Source: Cladorhizidae sp. MBARI D1340-BT2
Taxonomy: Eukaryota > Porifera > Demospongiae > Poecilosclerida > Cladorhizidae
Assembly: GCA_028752905.1 (NCBI GenBank)
Contig: JAQNBH010000002.1
Location: 27,449,932-27,513,931, forward strand
Length of the DNA stretch: 64,000 bases
Direction of reading: 5' to 3'
Shown piece by piece: positions 25,901 through 40,690 of the stretch. Under the pieces are notes generated by a model. The model ran no database searches and was not told where the DNA came from. It worked only from the letters and a program-made list of their open reading frames with translations. How positions within the stretch are numbered: position 1 is the first letter of the stretch; the number at the start of each line of letters is the position of its first letter. The translations under genes were made by a program, and so were the position numbers.

Positions 25901-28900
25901 GATATAAAAATTATCTTTTTTGGGTAAAGTGTAGAAAAGTTATGAGCTTCACGGCAAAAAAACAAGATTTTCGGGGGGGAAATGAGAAACATATAGACCA
26001 AATTAGGGCAAATATCAAGAACATGTTTAGCATCAAGTAAGAGTACAATTCATAACTGCCCTAATTAACAAGACCAAAGTCCCAGATTTTGTCAACTGAT
26101 AGAGAAGGCCCTTATCTGCAACATGTGAACAGATTATCAATAAATGTAGTGGTTTTTCACTGGCAGGCCACCGCTTTGGCAACTGGAAAACGCCAGGAAA
26201 AATCACAAACCTTACCACTTCAAATCATCATAACTTCCTAATACTTAGAGTACTCAACATTTTGGCACGTACAAAAGACAGATAATTAGAAGGGCTATCC
26301 GGTGATATAAAAAGTATCTTTTTTGGGTAAAGTGTAGAAATGTTATGAGCTTCACGGCAAAAAAACAAGATTTTCGGGGGGGAAATGAGAAACATATAGA
26401 CCAAATTAGGGCAAATATCAAGAACATGTTTAGCATCAAGTAAGAGTACAATTCATAACTGCCCTAATTAACAAGACCAAAGTCCCAGATTTTGTCAACT
26501 GATAGAGAAGGCCCTTATCTGCAACATGTGAACAGATTATCAATAAATGTAGTGGTTTTTCACTGGCAGGCCACCGCTTTGGCAACTGGAAAACGCCAGG
26601 AAAAATCCCAAACCTTACCACTTCAAATCACCATAACTTCCTAATACTTAGAGTACTCAACATTTTGGCACGTACAAAAGACAGATAATTAGAAGGGCTA
26701 TCCGGTGATATAAAAATTATCTTTTTTGGGTAAAATGTAGAAAAGTTATGAGCTTCACGGCAAAAAAACAAGATTTTCGGGGGGAAAATGAGAAACATAT
26801 AGACCAAATTAGGGCAAATATCAAGAACATGTTTAGCATCAAGTAAGAGTACAATTCATAACTGCCCTAATTAACAAGACCAAAGTCCCAGATTTTGTCA
26901 ACTGATAGAGAAGGCCCTTATCTGCAACATGTGAACAGATTATCAATAAATGTAGTGGTTTTTCACTGGCAGGCCACCGCTTTGGCAACTGGAAAACGCC
27001 AGGAAAAATCCCAAACCTTACCACTTCAAATCACCATAACTTGCTAATACTTAGAGTACTCAAACTTTTGGCACGTACAAAAGACAGATAATTAGAAGGG
27101 CTATCCGGTGATATAAAAATTATCTTTTTTGGGTAAAGTGTAGAAATGTTATGAGCTTCACGGCAAAAAAACAAGATTTTCGGGGGGAAAATGAGAAACA
27201 TATAGACCCAATTAGGGCAAATATCAAGAACATGTTTAGCATCAAGTAAGAGTACAATTCATAACTGCCCTAATTAACAAGACCAAAGTCCCAGATTTTG
27301 TCAACTGATAGAGAAGGCCCTTATCTGCAACATGTGAACAGATTATCAATAAATGTAGTGGTTTTTCACTGGCAGGCCACCGCTTTGGCAACTGGAAAAC
27401 GCCAGGAAAAATCCCAAACCTTACCACTTCAAATCACCATAACTTGCTAAAATTTTGGCACGTACAAAAGACAGATAATTAGAAGAGCTATCCGGTGATA
27501 TAAAAATTATCTTTTTTGGGTAAAGTGTAGAAAAGTTATGAGCTTCACGGCAAAACAACAAGATTTTCGGGGGGGAAATGAGAAACATATAGACCAAATT
27601 AGGGCAAATATCAAGAACATGTTTAGCATCAAGTAAGAGTACAATTCATAACTGCCCTAATTAACAAGACCAAAGTCCCAGATTTTGTCAACTGATAGAG
27701 AAGGCCCTTATCTGCAACATGTGAACAGATTATCAATAAATGTAGTGGTTTTTCACTGGCAGGCCACCGCTTTGGCAACTGGAAAACGCCAGGAAAAATC
27801 CCAAACCTTACCACTTCAAATCACCATAACTTGCTAATACTTAGAGTACTCAAAATTTTGGCACGTACAAAAGACAGATAATTAGAAGAGCTATCCGGTG
27901 ATATAAAAATTATCTTTTTTGGGTAAAGTGTAGAAAAGTTATGAGCTTCACGGCAAAAAAACAAGATTTTCGGGGGGAAAATGAGAAACATATAGACCAA
28001 ATTAGGGCAAATATCAAGAACATGTTTAGCATCAAGTAAGAGTACAATTCATAACTGCCCTAATTAACAAGACCAAAGTCCCAGATTTTGTCAACTGATA
28101 GAGAAGGCCCTTATCTGCAACATGTGAACAGATTATCAATAAATGTAGTGGTTTTTCACTGGCAGGCCACCGCTTTGGCAACTGGAAAACGCCAGTAAAA
28201 ATCCCAAACCTTACCACTTCAAATCACCATAACTTGCTAATACTTAGAGTACTAAAAATTTTGGCACGTACAAAAGACAGATAATTAGAAGAGCTATCCG
28301 GTGATATAAAAATTATCTTTTTTGGGTAAAGTCTAGAAAAGTTATGAGCTTCACGGCAAAAAAACAAGATTTTCGGGGGGAAAATGAGAAACATATAGAC
28401 CAAATTAGGGCAAATATCAAGAACATGTTTAGCATCAAGTAAGAGTACAATTCATAACTGCCCTAATTAACAAGACCAAAGTCCCAGATTTTGTCAACTG
28501 ATAGAGAAGGCCCTTATCTGCAACATGTGAACAGATTATCAATAAATGTAGTGGTTTTTCACTGGCAGGCCACCGCTTTGGCAACTGGAAAACGCCAGGA
28601 AAAATCCCAAACCTTACCACTTCAAATCACCATAACTTCCTAATACTTAGAGTACTCAACATTTTGGCACGTACAAAAGACAGATAATTAGAAGGGCTAT
28701 CCGGTGATATAAAAATTATCTTTTTTGGGTAAAGTGTAGAAAAGTTATGAGCTTCACGGCAAAAAAACAAGATTTTCGGGGGGAAAATGAGAAACATATA
28801 GACCAAATTAGGGCAAATATCAAGAACATGTTTAGCATCAAGTAAGAGTACAATTCATAACTGCCCTAATTAACAAGACCAAAGTCCCAGATTTTGTCAA

Positions 28901-30609
28901 CTGATAGAGAAGGCCCTTATCTGCAACATGTGAACAGATTATCAATAAATGTAGTGGTTTTTCACTGGCAGGCCACCGCTTTGGCAACTTGAAAACGCCA
29001 GGAAAAATCCCAAACCTTGCCACTTCAAATCACCATAACTTGCTAATACTTAGAGTACTTATAATTTTGGCACGTACAAAATACAGATAATTAGAAGAGC
29101 TATCCGGTGATATAAATATTATCTTTTTTGGGTAAAGTGTAGAAAAGTTATGAGCTTCACGGCAAAAAAACAAGATTTTCGGGGGGAAAATGAGAAACAT
29201 ATAGACCAAATTAGGGCAAATATCAAGAACATGTTTAGCATCAAGTAAGAGTACAATTCATAACTGCCCTAATTAACAAGACCAAAGTCCCAGATTTTGT
29301 CAACTGATAGAGAAGGCCCTTATCTGCAACATGTGAACAGATTATCAATAAATGTAGTGGTTTTTCACTGGCAGGCCACCGCTTTGGCAACTGGAAAACG
29401 CCAGGAAAAATCCCAAACCTTACCACTTCAAATCACCATAACTTCCTAATACTTAGAGTACTCAAACTTTTGGCACGTACAAAAGACAGATAATTAGAAG
29501 GGCTATCCGGTGATATAAAAATTATCTTTTTTGAGTAAAGTGTAGAAAAGTTATGAGCTTCACGGCAAAAAAACAAGATTTTCGGGGGGAAAATGAGAAA
29601 CATATAGACCAAATTAGGGCAAATATCAAGAACATGTTTAGCATCAAGTAAGAGTACAATTCATAACTGCCCTAATTAACAAGACCAAAGTCCCAGATTT
29701 TGTCAACTGATAGAGAAGGCCCTTATCTGCAACATGTGAACAGATTATCAATAAATGTAGTGGTTTTTCACTGGCAGACCACCGCTTTGGCAACTGGAAA
29801 ACGCCAGGAAAAATCACAAACCTTACCACTTCAAATCATCATAACTTTCTAATACTTAGAGTACTCAAACTTTTGGCACGTACAAAAGACAGATAATTAG
29901 AAGGGCTATCCGGTGATATAAAAAGTATCTTTTTTGGGTAAAGTGTAGAAAAGTTATGAGCTTTACGGCAAAAAAACAAGATTTTCGGGGGGAAAATGAG
30001 AAACATATAGACCAAATTAGGGCAAATATCAAGAACATGTTTAGCATCAAGTAAGAGTACAATTCATAACTGCCCTAATTAACAAGACCAAAGTCCCAGA
30101 TTTTGTCAACTGATAGAGAAGGCCCTTATCTGCAACATGTGAACAGATTATCAATAAATGTAGTGGTTTTTCACTGGCAGGCCACCGCTTTGGCAACTTG
30201 AAAACGCCAGGAAAAATCCCAAACCTTACCACTTCAAATCACCATAACTTGCTAATACTTAGAGTACTTAAAATTTTGGCACGTACAAAAGACAGATAAT
30301 TAGAAGAGCTATCCAGTAATATAAAAATTATCTTTTTTGGGTAAAGTGTAGAAAAGTTATGAGCTTCACGGCAAAAAAACAAGATTTTCGGGGGGGAAAT
30401 GAGAAACATATAGACCAAATTAGGGCAAATATCAAGAACATGTTTAGCATCAAGTAAGAGTACAATTCATAACTGCCCTAATTAACAAGACCAAAGTCCC
30501 AGATTTTGTCAACTGATAGAGAAGGCCCTTATCTGCAACATGTGAACAGATTATCAATAAATGTAGTGGTTTTTCACTGGCATGCCACCGCTTTGGCAAC
30601 TGGAAAACG
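16924..30609. repeat. Mosaic zone where haplotypes A and B first appear
   Basis: Thirty-four monomers with little regular order and the most private changes in the window (for example cttaaaatcac near 16,950, caaattacc near 17,356, aatagttag near 18,182, gatatacaaatt near 23,083, gaactatcc near 23,471, gtctag near 28,330). Haplotype A (gtactcaac, gggct, aaaaatta) first appears near 18,562 and B (gtacttaaa, aatacag, aaatatta) near 18,965. A-B-A runs recur near 24,607 and 28,621, ten monomers apart. The ttggataaag mark recurs at 20,681 and 24,308, exactly nine monomers apart. No long unit repeats cleanly. Confidence 0.7.
27402..27788. repeat. 387-bp monomer with a 16-bp deletion
   Basis: At about 27,446-27,453 the sequence reads cttgctaaaattttggc, where other copies have 16 more bases (tacttagagtactcaa). 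The missing segment is flanked by a two-base AA microhomology. This is the largest indel in the array. The copy also has one C in its A-run (gcaaaacaac near 27,552). It occurs once only and so did not spread. Confidence 0.9.
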
Positions 30610-33600
30610 CCAGGAAAAATCCCAAACCTTACCACTTCAAATCACCATAACTTCCTAATACTTAGAGTACTCAACATTTTGGCACGTACAAAAGACAGAT
30701 AATTAGAAGGGCTATCCGGTGATATAAAAATTATCTTTTTTGGGTAAAGTGTAGAAAAGTTATGAGCTTCACGGCAAAAAAACAAGATTTTCGGGGGGAA
30801 AATGAGAAACATATAGACCAAATTAGGGCAAATATCAAGAACATGTTTAGCATCAAGTAAGAGTACAATTCATAACTGCCCTAATTAACAAGACCAAAGT
30901 CCCAGATTTTGTCAACTGATAGAGAAGGCCCTTATCTGCAACATGTGAACAGATTATCAATAAATGTAGTGGTTTTTCACTGGCAGGCCACCGCTTTGGC
31001 AACTGGAAAACGCCAGGAAAAATCCCAAACCTTGCCACTTCAAATCACCATAACTTGCTAATACTTAGAGTACTTAAAATTTTGGCACGTACAAAATACA
31101 GATAATTAGAAGAGCTATCCGGTGATATAAATATTATCTTTTTTGGGTAAAGTGTAGAAAAGTTATGAGCTTCACGGCAAAAAAACAAGATTTTCGGGGG
31201 GAAAATGAGAAACATATAGACCAAATTAGGGCAAATATCAAGAACATGTTTAGCATCAAGTAAGAGTACAATTCATAACTGCCCTAATTAACAAGACCAA
31301 AGTCCCAGATTTTGTCAACTGATAGAGAAGGCCCTTATCTGCAACATGTGAACAGATTATCAATAAATGTAGTGGTTTTTCACTGGCAGGCCACCGCTTT
31401 GGCAACTGGAAAACGCCAGGAAAAATCCCAAACCTTACCACTTCAAATCACCATAACTTCCTAATACTTAGAGTACTCAACATTTTGGCACGTACAAAAG
31501 ACAGATAATTAGAAGGGCTATCCGGTGATATAAAAATTATCTTTTTTGGGTAAAGTGTAGAAAAGTTATGAGCTTCACGGCAAAAAAACAAGATTTTCGG
31601 GGGGAAAATGAGAAACATATAGACCAAATTAGGGCAAATATCAAGAACATGTTTAGCATCAAGTAAGAGTACAATTCATAACTGCCCTAATTAACAAGAC
31701 CAAAGTCCCAGATTTTGTCAACTGATAGAGAAGGCCCTTATCTGCAACATGTGAACAGATTATCAATAAATGTAGTGGTTTTTCACTGGCAGGCCACCGC
31801 TTTGGCAACTGGAAAACGCCAGGAAAAATCCCAAACCTTGCCACTTCAAATCACCATAACTTGCTAATACTTAGAGTACTTAAAATTTTGGCACGTACAA
31901 AATACAGATAATTAGAAGAGCTATCCGGTGATATAAATATTATCTTTTTTGGGTAAAGTGTAGAAAAGTTATGAGCTTCACGGCAAAAAAACAAGATTTT
32001 CGGGGGGAAAATGAGAAACATATAGACCAAATTAGGGCAAATATCAAGAACATGTTTAGCATCAAGTAAGAGTACAATTCATAACTGCCCTAATTAACAA
32101 GACCAAAGTCCCAGATTTTGTCAACTGATAGAGAAGGCCCTTATCTGCAACATGTGAACAGATTATCAATAAATGTAGTGGTTTTTCACTGGCAGGCCAC
32201 CGCTTTGGCAACTGGAAAACGCCAGGAAAAATCCCAAACCTTACCACTTCAAATCACCATAACTTCCTAATACTTAGAGTAGTCAACATTTTGGCACGTA
32301 CAAAAGACAGATAATTAGAAGGGCTATCCGGTGATATAAAAAGTATCTTTTTTGGGTAAAGTGTAGAAAAGTTATGAGCTTCACGGCAAAAAAACAAGAT
32401 TTTCGGGGGGAAAATGAGAAACATATAGACCAAATTAGGGCAAATATCAAGAACATGTTTAGCATCAAGTAAGAGTACAATTCATAACTGCCCTAATTAA
32501 CAAGACCAAAGTCCCAGATTTTGTCAACTGATAGAGAAGGCCCTTATCTGCAACATGTGAACAGATTATCAATAAATGTAGTGGTTTTTCACTGGCAGGC
32601 CACCGCTTTGGCAACTGGAAAACGCCAGGAAAAATCCCAAACCTTACCACTTCAAATCACCATAACTTCCTAATACTTAGAGTACTCAACATTTTGGCAC
32701 GTACAAAAGACAGATAATTAGAAGGGCTATCCGGTGATATAAAAAATATCTTTTTGGGGTAAAGTATAGAAAAGTTATGAGCTTCACGGCAAAAAAACAA
32801 GATTTTCGGGGGGAAAATGAGAAACATATAGACCAAATTAGGGCAAATATCAAGAACATGTTTAGCATCAAGTAAGAGTACAATTCATAACTGCCCTAAT
32901 TAACAAGACCAAAGTCCCAGATTTTGTCAACTGATAGAGAAGGCCCTTATCTGCAACATGTGAACAGATTATCAATAAATGTAGTGGTTTTTCACTGGCA
33001 GGCCACCGCTTTGGCAACTGGAAAACGCCAGGAAAAATCCCAAACCTTACCACTTCAAATCACCATAACTTCCTAATACTTAGAGTACTCAACATTTTGG
33101 CACGTACAAAAGACAGATAATTAGAAGGGCTATCCGGTGATATAAAAATTATCTTTTTTGGGTAAAGTGTAGAAAAGTTATGAGCTTCACGGCAAAAAAA
33201 CAAGATTTTCGGGGGGAAAATGAGAAACATATAGACCAAATTAGGGCAAATATCAAGAACATGTTTAGCATCAAGTAAGAGTACAATTCATAACTGCCCT
33301 AATTAACAAGACCAAAGTCCCAGATTTTGTCAACTGATAGAGAAGGCCCTTATCTGCAACATGTGAACAGATTATCAATAAATGTAGTGGTTTTTCACTG
33401 GCAGGCCACCGCTTTGGCAACTGGAAAACGCCAGGAAAAATCCCAAACCTTGCCACTTCAAATCACCATAACTTGCTAATACTTAGAGTACTTAAAATTT
33501 TGGCACGTACAAAATACAGATAATTAGAAGAGCTATCCGGTGATATAAATATTATCTTTTTTGGGTAAAGTGTAGAAAAGTTATGAGCTTCACGGCAAAA

Positions 33601-33826
33601 AAACAAGATTTTCGGGGGGAAAATGAGAAACATATAGACCAAATTAGGGCAAATATCAAGAACATGTTTAGCATCAAGTAAGAGTACAATTCATAACTGC
33701 CCTAATTAACAAGACCAAAGTCCCAGATTTTGTCAACTGATAGAGAAGGCCCTTATCTGCAACATGTGAACAGATTATCAATAAATGTAGTGGTTTTTCA
33801 CTGGCAGGCCACCGCTTTGGCAACTG

Positions 33827-36244
33827 GAAAACGCCAGGAAAAATCCCAAACCTTACCACTTCAAATCACCATAACTTCCTAATACTTAGAGTAGTCAACA
33901 TTTTGGCACGTACAAAAGACAGATAATTAGAAGGGCTATCCGGTGATATAAAAAGTATCTTTTTTGGGTAAAGTGTAGAAAAGTTATGAGCTTCACGGCA
34001 AAAAAACAAGATTTTCGGGGGGAAAATGAGAAACATATAGACCAAATTAGGGCAAATATCAAGAACATGTTTAGCATCAAGTAAGAGTACAATTCATAAC
34101 TGCCCTAATTAACAAGACCAAAGTCCCAGATTTTCTCAACTGATAGAGAAGGCCCTTATCTGCAACATGTGAACAGATTATCAATAAATGTAGTGGTTTT
34201 TCACTGGCAGGCCACCGCTTTGGCAACTGGAAAACGCCAGGAAAAATCCCAAACCTTACCACTTCAAATCACCATAACTTCCTAATACTTAGAGTACTCA
34301 AAACTTTGGCACGTACAAAAGACAGATAATTAGAAGGGCTATCCGGTGATATAAAAATTATCTTTTTTGGGTAAAGTGTAGAAAAGTTATGAGCTTCACG
34401 GCAAAAAAACAAGATTTTCGGGGGGAAAATGAGAAACATATAGACCAAATTAGGGCAAATATCAAGAACATGTTTAGCATCAAGTAAGAGTACAATTCAT
34501 AACTGCCCTAATTAACAAGACCAAAGTCCCAGATTTTGTCAACTGATAGAGAAGGCCCTTATCTGCAACATGTGAACAGATTATCAATAAATGTAGTGGT
34601 TTTTCACTGGCAGGCCACCGCTTTGGCAACTGGAAAACGCCAGGAAAAATCCCAAACCTTGCCACTTCAAATCACCATAACTTGCTAATACTTAGAGTAC
34701 TTAAAATTTTGGCACGTACAAAATACAGATAATTAGAAGAGCTATCCGGTGATATAAATATTATCTTTTTTGGGTAAAGTGTAGAAAAGTTATGAGCTTC
34801 ACGGCAAAAAAACAAGATTTTCGGGGGGAAAATGAGAAACATATAGACCAAATTAGGGCAAATATCAAGAACATGTTTAGCATCAAGTAAGAGTACAATT
34901 CATAACTGCCCTAATTAACAAGACCAAAGTCCCAGATTTTGTCAACTGATAGAGAAGGCCCTTATCTGCAACATGTGAACAGATTATCAATAAATGTAGT
35001 GGTTTTTCACTGGCAGGCCACCGCTTTGGCAACTGGAAAACGCCAGGAAAAATCCCAAACCTTACCACTTCAAATCACCATAACTTCCTAATACTTAGAG
35101 TACTCAACATTTTGGCACGTACAAAAGACAGATAATTAGAAGGGCTATCCGGTGATATAAAAATTATCTTTTTTGGGTAAAGTGTAGAAAAGTTATGAGC
35201 TTCACGGCAAAAAAACAAGATTTTCGGGGGGAAAATGAGAAACATATAGACCAAATTAGGGCAAATATCAAGAACATGTTTAGCATCAAGTAAGAGTACA
35301 ATTCATAACTGCCCTAATTAACAAGACCAAAGTCCCAGATTTTGTCAACTGATAGAGAAGGCCCTTATCTGCAACATGTGAACAGATTATCAATAAATGT
35401 AGTGGTTTTTCACTGGCAGGCCACCGCTTTGGCAACTGGAAAACGCCAGGAAAAATCCCAAACCTTGCCACTTCAAATCACCATAACTTGCTAATACTTA
35501 GAGTACTTAAAATTTTGGCACGTACAAAATACAGATAATTAGAAGAGCTATCCGGTGATATAAAAATTATCTTTTTTGGGTAAAGTGTAGAAAAGTTATG
35601 AGCTTCACGGCAAAAAAACAAGATTTTCGGGGGGAAAATGAGAAACATATAGACCAAATTAGGGCAAATATCAAGAACATGTTTAGCATCAAGTAAGAGT
35701 ACAATTCATAACTGCCCTAATTAACAAGACCAAAGTCCCAGATTTTGTCAACTGATAGAGAAGGCCCTTATCTGCAACATGTGAACAGATTATCAATAAA
35801 TGTAGTGGTTTTTCACTGGCAGGCCACCGCTTTGGCAACTGGAAAACGCCAGGAAAAATCCCAAACCTTACCACTTCAAATCACCATAACTTCCTAATAC
35901 TTAGAGTAGTCAACATTTTGGCACGTACAAAAGACAGATAATTAGAAGGGCTATCCGGTGATATAAAAAGTATCTTTTTGGGGTAAAGTGTAGAAAAGTT
36001 ATGAGCTTCACGGCAAAAAAACAAGATTTTCGGGGGGAAAATGAGAAACATATAGACCAAATTAGGGCAAATATCAAGAACATGTTTAGCATCAAGTAAG
36101 AGTACAATTCATAACTGCCCTAATTAACAAGACCAAAGTCCCAGATTTTGTCAACTGATAGAGAAGGCCCTTATCTGTAACATGTGAACAGATTATCAAT
36201 AAATGTAGTGGTTTTTCACTGGCAGGCCACCGCTTTGGCAACTT
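33827..36244. repeat. Six-monomer duplication, copy 1 (2,418 bp)
   Basis: The haplotype order is C (T6 then ggg), A with caaaacttt, B, A, B with aaaaatta, and C with gggg and the ctgtaac and caactt marks. The same six follow 2,418 bp (6 x 403) later. Shared private marks are ttttctcaac (34,134 and 36,552), caaaacttt (34,300 and 36,718) and ctgtaac (36,177 and 38,595). The left flank lacks ctgtaac and caactt. This places the duplication boundary between 36,245 and 36,382 on the right copy, with the matching point 2,418 bp to the left. The start given is the left-most choice. Confidence 0.85.
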
Positions 36245-38662
36245 GAAAACGCCAGGAAAAATCCCAAACCTTACCACTTCAAATCACCATAACTTCCTAA
36301 TACTTAGAGTAGTCAACATTTTGGCACGTACAAAAGACAGATAATTAGAAGGGCTATCCGGTGATATAAAAAGTATCTTTTTTGGGTAAAGTGTAGAAAA
36401 GTTATGAGCTTCACGGCAAAAAAACAAGATTTTCGGGGGGAAAATGAGAAACATATAGACCAAATTAGGGCAAATATCAAGAACATGTTTAGCATCAAGT
36501 AAGAGTACAATTCATAACTGCCCTAATTAACAAGACCAAAGTCCCAGATTTTCTCAACTGATAGAGAAGGCCCTTATCTGCAACATGTGAACAGATTATC
36601 AATAAATGTAGTGGTTTTTCACTGGCAGGCCACCGCTTTGGCAACTGGAAAACGCCAGGAAAAATCCCAAACCTTACCACTTCAAATCACCATAACTTCC
36701 TAATACTTAGAGTACTCAAAACTTTGGCACGTACAAAAGACAGATAATTAGAAGGGCTATCCGGTGATATAAAAATTATCTTTTTTGGGTAAAGTGTAGA
36801 AAAGTTATGAGCTTCACGGCAAAAAAACAAGATTTTCGGGGGGAAAATGAGAAACATATAGACCAAATTAGGGCAAATATCAAGAACATGTTTAGCATCA
36901 AGTAAGAGTACAATTCATAACTGCCCTAATTAACAAGACCAAAGTCCCAGATTTTGTCAACTGATAGAGAAGGCCCTTATCTGCAACATGTGAACAGATT
37001 ATCAATAAATGTAGTGGTTTTTCACTGGCAGGCCACCGCTTTGGCAACTGGAAAACGCCAGGAAAAATCCCAAACCTTGCCACTTCAAATCACCATAACT
37101 TGCTAATACTTAGAGTACTTAAAATTTTGGCACGTACAAAATACAGATAATTAGAAGAGCTATCCGGTGATATAAATATTATCTTTTTTGGGTAAAGTGT
37201 AGAAAAGTTATGAGCTTCACGGCAAAAAAACAAGATTTTCGGGGGGAAAATGAGAAACATATAGACCAAATTAGGGCAAATATCAAGAACATGTTTAGCA
37301 TCAAGTAAGAGTACAATTCATAACTGCCCTAATTAACAAGACCAAAGTCCCAGATTTTGTCAACTGATAGAGAAGGCCCTTATCTGCAACATGTGAACAG
37401 ATTATCAATAAATGTAGTGGTTTTTCACTGGCAGGCCACCGCTTTGGCAACTGGAAAACGCCAGGAAAAATCCCAAACCTTACCACTTCAAATCACCATA
37501 ACTTCCTAATACTTAGAGTACTCAACATTTTGGCACGTACAAAAGACAGATAATTAGAAGGGCTATCCGGTGATATAAAAATTATCTTTTTTGGGTAAAG
37601 TGTAGAAAAGTTATGAGCTTCACGGCAAAAAAACAAGATTTTCGGGGGGAAAATGAGAAACATATAGACCAAATTAGGGCAAATATCAAGAACATGTTTA
37701 GCATCAAGTAAGAGTACAATTCATAACTGCCCTAATTAACAAGACCAAAGTCCCAGATTTTGTCAACTGATAGAGAAGGCCCTTATCTGCAACATGTGAA
37801 CAGATTATCAATAAATGTAGTGGTTTTTCACTGGCAGGCCACCGCTTTGGCAACTGGAAAACGCCAGGAAAAATCCCAAACCTTGCCACTTCAAATCACC
37901 ATAACTTGCTAATACTTAGAGTACTTAAAATTTTGGCACGTACAAAATACAGATAATTAGAAGAGCTATCCGGTGATATAAAAATTATCTTTTTTGGGTA
38001 AAGTGTAGAAAAGTTATGAGCTTCACGGCAAAAAAACAAGATTTTCGGGGGGAAAATGAGAAACATATAGACCAAATTAGGGCAAATATCAAGAACATGT
38101 TTAGCATCAAGTAAGAGTACAATTCATAACTGCCCTAATTAACAAGACCAAAGTCCCAGATTTTGTCAACTGATAGAGAAGGCCCTTATCTGCAACATGT
38201 GAACAGATTATCAATAAATGTAGTGGTTTTTCACTGGCAGGCCACCGCTTTGGCAACTGGAAAACGCCAGGAAAAATCCCAAACCTTACCACTTCAAATC
38301 ACCATAACTTCCTAATACTTAGAGTAGTCAACATTTTGGCACGTACAAAAGACAGATAATTAGAAGGGCTATCCGGTGATATAAAAAGTATCTTTTTGGG
38401 GTAAAGTGTAGAAAAGTTATGAGCTTCACGGCAAAAAAACAAGATTTTCGGGGGGAAAATGAGAAACATATAGACCAAATTAGGGCAAATATCAAGAACA
38501 TGTTTAGCATCAAGTAAGAGTACAATTCATAACTGCCCTAATTAACAAGACCAAAGTCCCAGATTTTGTCAACTGATAGAGAAGGCCCTTATCTGTAACA
38601 TGTGAACAGATTATCAATAAATGTAGTGGTTTTTCACTGGCAGGCCACCGCTTTGGCAACTT
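36245..38662. repeat. Six-monomer duplication, copy 2 (2,418 bp)
   Basis: Direct second copy of the preceding 2,418 bp. I found no difference by eye at the marked sites. It is followed by a C monomer with gggg, G7 and a 3-bp insertion, which does not match the start of the unit. The periodicity ends there. Confidence 0.85.
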
Positions 38663-38669
38663 GAAAACG

Positions 38670-39075
38670 CCAGGAAAAATCCCAAACCTTACCACTTCAA
38701 ATCACCATAACTTCCTAATACTTAGAGTAGTCAACATTTTGGCACGTACAAAAGACAGATAATTAGAAGGGCTATCCGGTGATATAAAAAGTATCTTTTT
38801 GGGGTAAAGTGTAGAAAAGTTATGAGCTTCACGGCAAAAAAACAAGATTTTCGGGGGGGAAATGAGAAACATAATATAGACCAAATTAGGGCAAATATCA
38901 AGAACATGTTTAGCATCAAGTAAGAGTACAATTCATAACTGCCCTAATTAACAAGACCAAAGTCCCAGATTTTGTCAACTGATAGAGAAGGCCCTTATCT
39001 GCAACATGTGAACAGATTATCAATAAATGTAGTGGTTTTTCACTGGCAGGCCACCGCTTTGGCAACTGGAAAACG
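38670..39075. repeat. 406-bp C monomer with 3-bp insertion (first of five)
   Basis: At about 38,870-38,876 the usual catatag is cataatatag. The monomer otherwise has gtagtcaac, aaaaagta, gggg and G7. It is the first of five insertion-bearing monomers (the others start at 40,285, 41,900, 42,709 and 62,453). A shared rare insertion implies common descent. Confidence 0.9.
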
Positions 39076-40284
39076 CCAGGAAAAATCCCAAACCTTACCA
39101 CTTCAAATCACCATAACTTCCTAATACTTAGAGTACTCAACATTTTGGCACGTACAAAAGACAGATAATTAGAAGGGCTATCCGGTGATATAAAAATTAT
39201 CTTTTTTGGGTAAAGTGTAGAAAAGTTATGAGCTTCACGGCAAAAAAACAAGATTTTCGGGGGGAAAATGAGAAACATATAGACCAAATTAGGGCAAATA
39301 TCAAGAACATGTTTAGCATCAAGTAAGAGTACAATTCATAACTGCCCTAATTAACAAGACCAAAGTCCCAGATTTTGTCAACTGATAGAGAAGGCCCTTA
39401 TCTGCAACATGTGAACAGATTATCAATAAATGTAGTGGTTTTTCACTGGCAGGCCACCGCTTTGGCAACTGGAAAACGCCAGGAAAAATCCCAAACCTTA
39501 CCACTTCAAATCACCATAACTTCCTAATACTTAGAGTACTCAACATTTTGGCACGTACAAAAGACAGATAATTAGAAGGGCTATCCGGTGATATAAAAAT
39601 TATCTTTTTTGGGTAAAGTGTAGAAAAGTTATGAGCTTCACGGCAAAAAAACAAGATTTTCGGGGGGAAAATGAGAAACATATAGACCAAATTAGGGCAA
39701 ATATCAAGAACATGTTTAGCATCAAGTAAGAGTACAATTCATAACTGCCCTAATTAACAAGACCAAAGTCCCAGATTTTGTCAACTGATAGAGAAGGCCC
39801 TTATCTGCAACATGTGAACAGATTATCAATAAATGTAGTGGTTTTTCACTGGCAGGCCACCGCTTTGGCAACTGGAAAACGCCAGGAAAAATCCCAAACC
39901 TTGCCACTTCAAATCACCATAACTTGCTAATACTTAGAGTACTTAAAATTTTGGCACGTACAAAATACAGATAATTAGAAGAGCTATCCGATGATATAAA
40001 TATTATCTTTTTTGGGTAAAGTGTAGAAAAGTTATGAGCTTCACGGCAAAAAAACAAGATTTTCGGGGGGAAAATGAGAAACATATAGACCAAATTAGGG
40101 CAAATATCAAGAACATGTTTAGCATCAAGTAAGAGTACAATTCATAACTGCCCTAATTAACAAGACCAAAGTCCCAGATTTTGTCAACTGATAGAGAAGG
40201 CCCTTATCTGCAACATGTGAACAGATTATCAATAAATGTAGTGGTTTTTCACTGGCAGGCCACCGCTTTGGCAACTGGAAAACG

Positions 40285-40690
40285 CCAGGAAAAATCCCAA
40301 ACCTTACCACTTCAAATCACCATAACTTCCTAATACTTAGAGTAGTCAACATTTTGGCACGTACAAAAGACAGATAATTAGAAGGGCTATCCGGTGATAT
40401 AAAAAGTATCTTTTTGGGGTAAAGTGTAGAAAAGTTATGAGCTTCACGGCAAAAAAACAAGATTTTCGGGGGGAAAATGAGAAACATAATATAGACCAAA
40501 TTAGGGCAAATATCAAGAACATGTTTAGCATCAAGTAAGAGTACAATTCATAACTGCCCTAATTAACAAGACCAAAGTCCCAGATTTTGTCAACTGATAG
40601 AGAAGGCCCTTATCTGCAACATGTGAACAGATTATCAATAAATGTAGTGGTTTTTCACTGGCAGGCCACCGCTTTGGCAACTTGAAAACG
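40285..40690. repeat. 406-bp C monomer with 3-bp insertion (second)
   Basis: It carries the same cataatatag insertion near 40,486 with gtagtcaac, aaaaagta and gggg, but G6A4 where the first has G7A3. It lies exactly 1,615 bp after the first and 1,615 bp before the third. The monomers between them differ in the two intervals (A-A-B and C-B-A), so this is not a simple four-monomer HOR. Confidence 0.85.
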
